From Nocardioides lianchengensis (GTDB taxonomy: Bacteria; Actinomycetota; Actinomycetes; Propionibacteriales; Nocardioidaceae), in assembly GCF_900101465.1 (NCBI RefSeq), contig NZ_FMZM01000017.1, positions 1 to 57,150 of the forward strand: a DNA stretch of 57,150 bases. The letters run 5' to 3'. Numbering within the stretch: position 1 is the stretch's first letter; every line of letters starts with the position of its first letter. The position numbers and the translations under genes were made by a program. This document shows, in pieces, positions 53,163 to 57,150 of the stretch. The notes under the pieces were generated by a model. That model was not told the DNA's origin, made no database searches, and was given only the letters and a program-made list of their open reading frames with translations.

Positions 53163-53815
53163 GCGACGACGAGCCGCGCTTCGAGATCCGCAACCGACGC
53201 TCGGCCGGTCCGACGGCGGAGGTGTCGGAGGCGCCGGAGGTCTCGGAGGCACCGGTCGAGCCGGTGAAGGATCCCGAGACCTCGGAGGAAGGCCCGGAGC
53301 CACCCACCGAGCGGCGACCACCGGGCGTCGGTCTGACGGTCTGGGTCCTGGGGGCGCTCGCGGTGCTGTCGCTGGTGGCGGCCGTCCTCTTCTGGCGCTC
53401 GGCCGCGAACGATCCCGACCGGACCCGGGCGGAGCTGCGCGACGCGGCGGTCATCGAGGGCACCGCCGCCGTCGAGACCATGAACTCGATGGACCACCGC
53501 GACGTCGCGGCCGGCATCAAGGCCTGGCAGGACGTCTCCACCGGGGTGCTGCACGACCAGCTCGTGGCCATGGAGCCGGACGACGAGCAGCTCCTGGCCG
53601 ACCAGAAGAAGGTGGCCCAGGGGCGGGTCGTCCAGGCCGCGCTCACCGAGCTGACCGAGCGCACGGCGACGCTGATCGTGGCCGTCGAGGTCAGCGTCAG
53701 CGGGGACGAGGACGCCGAGCCCACGGTGAAGCGCAACCGCTTCGCCGCCGACCTGGTCCTGGTCGGTGGTCGGTGGAAGCTGGAGAACCTCCAGCAGGTC
53801 GCGGTGGGACTGTGA
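53159..53815 (+). CDS. Mce-associated membrane protein 1
   Basis: This predicts 218 aa. An acidic disordered cytoplasmic part (residues 1-60, with repeated SEAPEVSEAP) precedes one membrane helix (VGLTVWVLGALAVLSLVAAVLFW). The external domain resembles the NTF2-like fold of Mce-associated (Mas) proteins. These stabilise or assist Mce complexes in mycobacteria. GTG start overlaps mceF. Confidence 0.85.
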   Translation: MSDDEPRFEIRNRRSAGPTAEVSEAPEVSEAPVEPVKDPETSEEGPEPPTERRPPGVGLTVWVLGALAVLSLVAAVLFWRSAANDPDRTRAELRDAAVIEGTAAVETMNSMDHRDVAAGIKAWQDVSTGVLHDQLVAMEPDDEQLLADQKKVAQGRVVQAALTELTERTATLIVAVEVSVSGDEDAEPTVKRNRFAADLVLVGGRWKLENLQQVAVGL

Positions 53816-54324
53816 TGCGCCGGATCGGCGTACGGCGAGGCCTGGTGCTGGCCGTCTCCGCCGTGCTGTTCGTGGTCGCGGGCGCCTTCGCCTGGCAGGC
53901 CCACTCGCTCCAGCAGGACCCGGTGCTCGACAACCGGGCCCAGCTGGCCGGGTCGACGGAGAACGGCATCGTGACCGTGGTGTCCCGGGGCCTGACCCAG
54001 GTGCTGAGCTACGACTACACCCAGCCGGAGGCGACCCGCGCGTTCGCCGACCAGGTGCTCCGCGGCCAGGCCCGCGAGCAGTACGACACCCTGTTCGAGA
54101 GCCTCGCCGAGCGTGCCCCGGGCCAGCAGCTCACGCTCAGTGCCGTCGTCCAGCTGGCCGGCGTCCAGGAGCTCACGAAGGACAAGGCCACCTTGCTGGT
54201 CTTCCTCGACCAGCGCAGCAGTCGGGCGGACGACGAGGAGCAGTCGGTCTCGGCGGCCCAGCTGCGGGTGACGGCCGAGCGGGACGGGCGGACCTGGGTG
54301 ATCACCGGGCTGCAGCCGCTCTGA
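53815..54324 (+). CDS. Mce-associated membrane protein 2
   Basis: This predicts 169 aa. Signal anchor at about residues 8-28 (LVLAVSAVLFVVAGAFAW) and an external domain with SRGLTQVLSYDYTQPEATRAFADQVL similar to the Mce-associated protein family. Last gene of the mce operon. ATG 53815 shares one base with the upstream stop; GTG 53812 is an equal alternative. Its stop lies inside the operon terminator. Confidence 0.85.
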   Translation: MRRIGVRRGLVLAVSAVLFVVAGAFAWQAHSLQQDPVLDNRAQLAGSTENGIVTVVSRGLTQVLSYDYTQPEATRAFADQVLRGQAREQYDTLFESLAERAPGQQLTLSAVVQLAGVQELTKDKATLLVFLDQRSSRADDEEQSVSAAQLRVTAERDGRTWVITGLQPL

Positions 54325-54351
54325 CCCCCGGCTGCAGGGGGTCAGAGCGGC
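54315..54351. terminator. Bidirectional terminator ending the mce operon
   Basis: A perfect 15-bp stem (54315-54329 with 54337-54351) with a seven-base loop. It contains the stop codon of the last mce-operon gene and that of the convergent gene, so the palindrome is partly coding on both sides. Confidence 0.8.
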
Positions 54352-56111
54352 CGCTTGAACCCGACGTGGGTGTCCTCGTAGCCGAGTCGTCGGTAGAACT
54401 CGTGCGCCCGGCCACGGGCGTTGTCGGTGGTGAGCTGGGCGAGGGTGGCGCCGCGGGCGCGGCCGTGGTTGTGCGCCCACTCCAGCATCGCGGTGCCGAG
54501 GCCGGTGCCCCGGGCGGAGCCGGCGACGCGCACCCCCTCGACCTGAAGCCGGGTCGTGCCGCCGCGGGACAGGCCCGGGACGATCGTGAGCTGCATGGTG
54601 CCGACGATGCGGTCGCCCTCGTCCCGGACGGCGGCGAGGTACTGCGCCGGGTCGCGCGCGATCGCGTCGTACGCCGTCTCGTAGCGAACCAGGTCGGCGC
54701 CCTCGCGGGTCCGCCCGATCTCGTCGTCGGCGAGCAGCGCGACGAGGTCGGCCGCGTCGGTGCGGGCGGCCCGCTGCACCCGGAAGACCCGGTCGCCGAG
54801 GACCAGGCGACCGCCGATCGAGGCGGCGGCGTCGGCGCGCAGCCGCTGGACCAGCGCGTCCAGCCAGCCGCCGACGTGGAGTCGGGCCTCCGGGGTGTCG
54901 GGGTAGCGGCAGCGCAGGTGCAGCCCCGCGTCGTCGAGCACGAACCAGAGCATCACGCCGTCGGTGCGGACGGCGGCCCCGACGTACTGGGCCTCGAGGC
55001 CGGCGGCGTCGATGCGGACCGGCAGCCGGCGCAGGTCCAGCCAGGAGATGGCGAACATGCCGGGGGCCTCGGGCATCCCGCCCCACGGCTCGAGGATGTC
55101 CTCCAGCGGCCAGGAGCCGAGCCCGATCGCCTCCTTGACCGCGGCCGAGCACGCCCTCGGGGCGGGGTCGGCCGACTCGAGGACCGAGTTGGTGATGAAC
55201 CAGCCGACCGAGTCGTGCCAGGTGGCGTCGTACCGGCTGTGGACGGGGAAGACCGCCCGCAGCGGCACGTCCCCGAGGTCGCGGGTCACCGCGGTCATCG
55301 CGGAGACGACCAGCGAGAGGGTCGAGACGCCGTCCTCGCGGGCCTGGGCGGCGAAGGCGGCGGCGTCGTCGACGTCGAGCACGTCGCGGACCTCGACCCG
55401 CTCGCGCTGGGGCGCCGAGACGTCGCCCAGCGGGAGCGGGAAGCGGGGCATCACGTCGCCGGACGCCGCCAGCACCTCGGCCCAGCGGGACCGGACCTCG
55501 GGCGGCGCGGACGGACGGGCCCGCAGGGCGCGGGTGTGCTCGGCGAAGGCCGGCACAGGGGTGAGCGCGGGGGAGCGGCCGCCCCGCACCTCGCCGTACG
55601 CCTGGAGGAGGTCGCGGGCCACGACGAGCATCGACCACATGTCGACGTGGGCGTGGTCGGCGGCGATCACCACGGTCGGACCGGTCGCGGTCTCCAGGAC
55701 GCAGAGCCGGTGCGAGGGCCGACGGTACGGCGAGCACGCGTCGTCGAGCACGGCGCGCAAGGCGTCGTTCGGCGCCTGGCCCGACGCGACCGCGTGCTCG
55801 GTCCAGCCGCCGGGCGCGACCTCGATCGCGCGCAGCGCCGGGAGCCCGTCGGGACCCGGGACGAAGGCGGAGCGCAGCGTGCCGTGCCGCTCGACGACCG
55901 CCAGCCAGGCCGCGGCGAGGTCGTCGCGGGCCACGGGGGCCGACAGCCGGAAGGAGAGCGCCATCCACGAACCGGGCCGGTCACCGGCGCCGACGTGGCG
56001 CCGCTGGTCGAAGGACACCGGGAGGAGATCGCCGGATCCACGCACCTCGAGGTCGTAGCCCCAGAGCCGACCGAACGGCAGTCGCAGGTGCGCGACGTTG
56101 GTCAGCCGCAT
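54342..56111 (-). CDS. Condensation-domain (PapA/NRPS-C-like) / GNAT acetyltransferase fusion
   Basis: This predicts 589 aa. Residues 1-430 resemble the condensation/acyltransferase superfamily: the HxxxD motif is in ADHAHVDMW (His153, Asp157), with PVSFDQRRHV near the start and VGWFITNSVLES near 300. The final DG of HHxxxDG is DM here. Residues about 440-589 are a GNAT domain with the acetyl-CoA loop SARGTGLGTAML and the ending FYRRLGYEDTHVGFKR. The fusion may acylate one substrate at two positions; no substrate can be named. The ATG lies six bases behind a TAGGTT box. Confidence 0.75.
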   Translation of the reverse strand: MRLTNVAHLRLPFGRLWGYDLEVRGSGDLLPVSFDQRRHVGAGDRPGSWMALSFRLSAPVARDDLAAAWLAVVERHGTLRSAFVPGPDGLPALRAIEVAPGGWTEHAVASGQAPNDALRAVLDDACSPYRRPSHRLCVLETATGPTVVIAADHAHVDMWSMLVVARDLLQAYGEVRGGRSPALTPVPAFAEHTRALRARPSAPPEVRSRWAEVLAASGDVMPRFPLPLGDVSAPQRERVEVRDVLDVDDAAAFAAQAREDGVSTLSLVVSAMTAVTRDLGDVPLRAVFPVHSRYDATWHDSVGWFITNSVLESADPAPRACSAAVKEAIGLGSWPLEDILEPWGGMPEAPGMFAISWLDLRRLPVRIDAAGLEAQYVGAAVRTDGVMLWFVLDDAGLHLRCRYPDTPEARLHVGGWLDALVQRLRADAAASIGGRLVLGDRVFRVQRAARTDAADLVALLADDEIGRTREGADLVRYETAYDAIARDPAQYLAAVRDEGDRIVGTMQLTIVPGLSRGGTTRLQVEGVRVAGSARGTGLGTAMLEWAHNHGRARGATLAQLTTDNARGRAHEFYRRLGYEDTHVGFKRPL

Positions 56112-56117
56112 GCCGCT

Positions 56118-56123
56118 AACCTA
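56118..56123 (-). promoter_or_regulatory. -10 box of the condensation/GNAT gene
   Basis: TAGGTT on the minus strand is followed by six bases and the ATG at 56111, the leaderless pattern. Confidence 0.45.
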
Positions 56124-56153
56124 GGGCCCTCACCCTGTGTCCGAGGAGCCGAC

Positions 56154-56933
56154 GTGCCGACGTTCACCGTTCCCGGGGCCGAGCTCGACGTGGAGCTGAG
56201 TGACGAGGGCGGGCATCCCGTCGTCCAGCTCCACGGCCTCACCTCCAGCCGCCAGCGCGACCGGCTGCTCGACCTCGACCTCGGTCGGGGGCTCAGCGGC
56301 ACCCGCCTGCTCCGGTACGACGCCCGCGGCCACGGTCGCTCGGGCGGCCGGGCGGTCCCCGAGGACTACCGCTGGTCGGTGCTCGCCGAGGACCTGCTGC
56401 GGCTGCTCGACGCGTCGTTCCCGGGTGAGCAGGTGCACGGGGTCGGCCCGTCCATGGGCACCGGCACCCTGCTGCACGCGGCGGTGCGCGAGCCGGAGCG
56501 GTTCGCCGGGCTCACCCTGGTCATCCCGCCCACCGCCTGGGCGACCCGGACGGCCAAGGCCGACGACTACCTCCGGGCCGCCGAGATCGTGGAGACCGCG
56601 GGGATGGCGGCGTTCGTCGAGGCCGGTCGGCTCGCCCCGTCACCCCCGGCCACCGCGCACACCCCCGACACCCTGCCCGACGTGTCGGAGGAGCTGCTGC
56701 CGTCCCTGCTGCGCGGCGCCGCGCAGAGCGACCTGCCCCCGGCCGAGCGGATCGCCGCGCTCGCCGTACCCGTGACGATCCTGTCGTGGACCGAGGACCC
56801 CGCCCACCCGGTCTCCACGGCCGAGGCGCTGGCCGGGCTGCTGCCGCAGACCCGGCTCGAGGTCGCCCGGACGCCGGAGGACCTGGCCCGGTGGCCCGAG
56901 ATCCTGAGGGCCGACGTCGCCGCCCACGGCTGA
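56154..56933 (+). CDS. Alpha/beta-hydrolase-fold protein
   Basis: This predicts 259 aa, GTG start behind GAGGAG. The fold is indicated by VVQLHGLTSSR (oxyanion loop), LLRYDARGHGRSGG, the nucleophile elbow GPSMGTG with Ser near residue 103, and VPVTILSWTEDPAHPVSTAE for the acid residue. The position where the catalytic His is expected reads VARTPEDLARWPE, with no His, so hydrolase activity is doubtful. Divergent from the condensation/GNAT gene. Confidence 0.82.
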   Translation: MPTFTVPGAELDVELSDEGGHPVVQLHGLTSSRQRDRLLDLDLGRGLSGTRLLRYDARGHGRSGGRAVPEDYRWSVLAEDLLRLLDASFPGEQVHGVGPSMGTGTLLHAAVREPERFAGLTLVIPPTAWATRTAKADDYLRAAEIVETAGMAAFVEAGRLAPSPPATAHTPDTLPDVSEELLPSLLRGAAQSDLPPAERIAALAVPVTILSWTEDPAHPVSTAEALAGLLPQTRLEVARTPEDLARWPEILRADVAAHG

Positions 56934-56934
56934 C

Positions 56935-57150
56935 GGTGGTTGAGCAGGGACGGAGTCCCGTCTCGAAACCCGGTGGGTCGGTGTCGCTTCTCGGGTGCGG
57001 GGGTTTCGGGACGGTCGCTGCGCGACCTCCTCAACCACCGGGGTGGGGTGGGGTGCGGTGAGTGCTGGTGGTTGAGGAGGGACGGGGGCCCGTCTCGAGA
57101 CCCGGTGGGTCGGTGTCGCTGGTCGGGTGCGGGGGTTTGGAGACGGTCGC
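56935..57150. repeat. REP-like repeat array, truncated by the window end
   Basis: Alternating units. A forward unit GGTGGTTGAG...GTCTCGAAACCC is at 56935-56971. An inverted unit GGGTTTCGGG...CTCAACCACC is at 57001-57039. A second forward unit is at 57067-57103 and the start of another inverted unit is at 57133. The forward units repeat with a 132-bp period and the linkers (GGTGGGTCGGTGTCGCT, TCGGGTGCGGG) are also conserved, as in a BIME-like mosaic. Confidence 0.8.

Noticed and set aside
53002..55968. 988-aa minus-strand open frame
   Set aside because: It lies antisense to the last mce genes and out of frame over the condensation/GNAT gene, and is Arg/Gly/Pro-rich without any domain.

Overview
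The window is high-GC actinobacterial chromosome. Codon use, the dense runs of 1-4 nt gene overlaps and gene order point to a Nocardioides-like member of the Nocardioidaceae, although no marker here proves the genus. The backbone tlyA-nadK-recN-steA-mctB-pyrG-nudix-xerD-parA-scpA-scpB-rluB-cmk-der follows the order I recall from Mycobacterium tuberculosis (Rv1694-Rv1713). Extra genes inserted between these are pepN, ald, a large helicase, GNAT, MazG, AraC, VOC, aroH, tyrA and plsC.

Layout: (1) 1-137 is the 3' end of an rRNA operon (5S tail plus terminator). (2) 284-29238 is a housekeeping block, mostly on the plus strand: an SSB-like protein, a DUF1015 protein, a HAD phosphatase, rRNA methylation, NAD kinase, DNA repair, cytokinesis proteins, CTP synthase, aminopeptidase N, alanine dehydrogenase, XerD, a helicase, ParA with a small ribbon-helix-helix-like partner, ScpA/ScpB, RluB, and the tyrosine, CMP-kinase and Der genes. 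(3) 29320-29393 is tRNA-Pro(GGG). (4) 29428-43295 is an accessory region. It holds a degenerate P-type ATPase-like protein, two PucR-like regulators, a copper amine oxidase split into two overlapping genes, two paralogous RCC1-like seven-bladed secreted proteins, two paralogous six-cysteine secreted proteins, and one further unknown secreted protein. (5) 43511-54324 is a complete mce lipid-uptake operon (ATPase fused to YrbEA, YrbEB, MceA-F, two Mce-associated proteins) ending in a strong bidirectional terminator. (6) 54342-57150 holds a condensation-domain/GNAT fusion, an alpha/beta-hydrolase-fold protein and a REP-like repeat array that runs off the window.

How the genes may work together: the Mce system would import a hydrophobic substrate across the cell envelope. 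The neighbouring secreted proteins are exported surface or envelope proteins. Most intergenic spaces of the accessory region, and the leader of the mce operon, carry 18-bp palindromes of the form TGTGA-N6-TCACA. This is the consensus known for Crp/GlxR regulators, so the secreted-protein island and the mce operon may form one cAMP- or carbon-responsive regulon. That is inference.

Other notable architecture: at several junctions the TAG stop codon of one gene forms the first three bases of a putative -10 box (TAGSST) 12-14 nt before the next start codon, which suggests leaderless transcription. Four phased GTGCAC palindromes precede the parA-RHH-scpAB cluster. A REP-like unit is embedded in frame inside the helicase gene.
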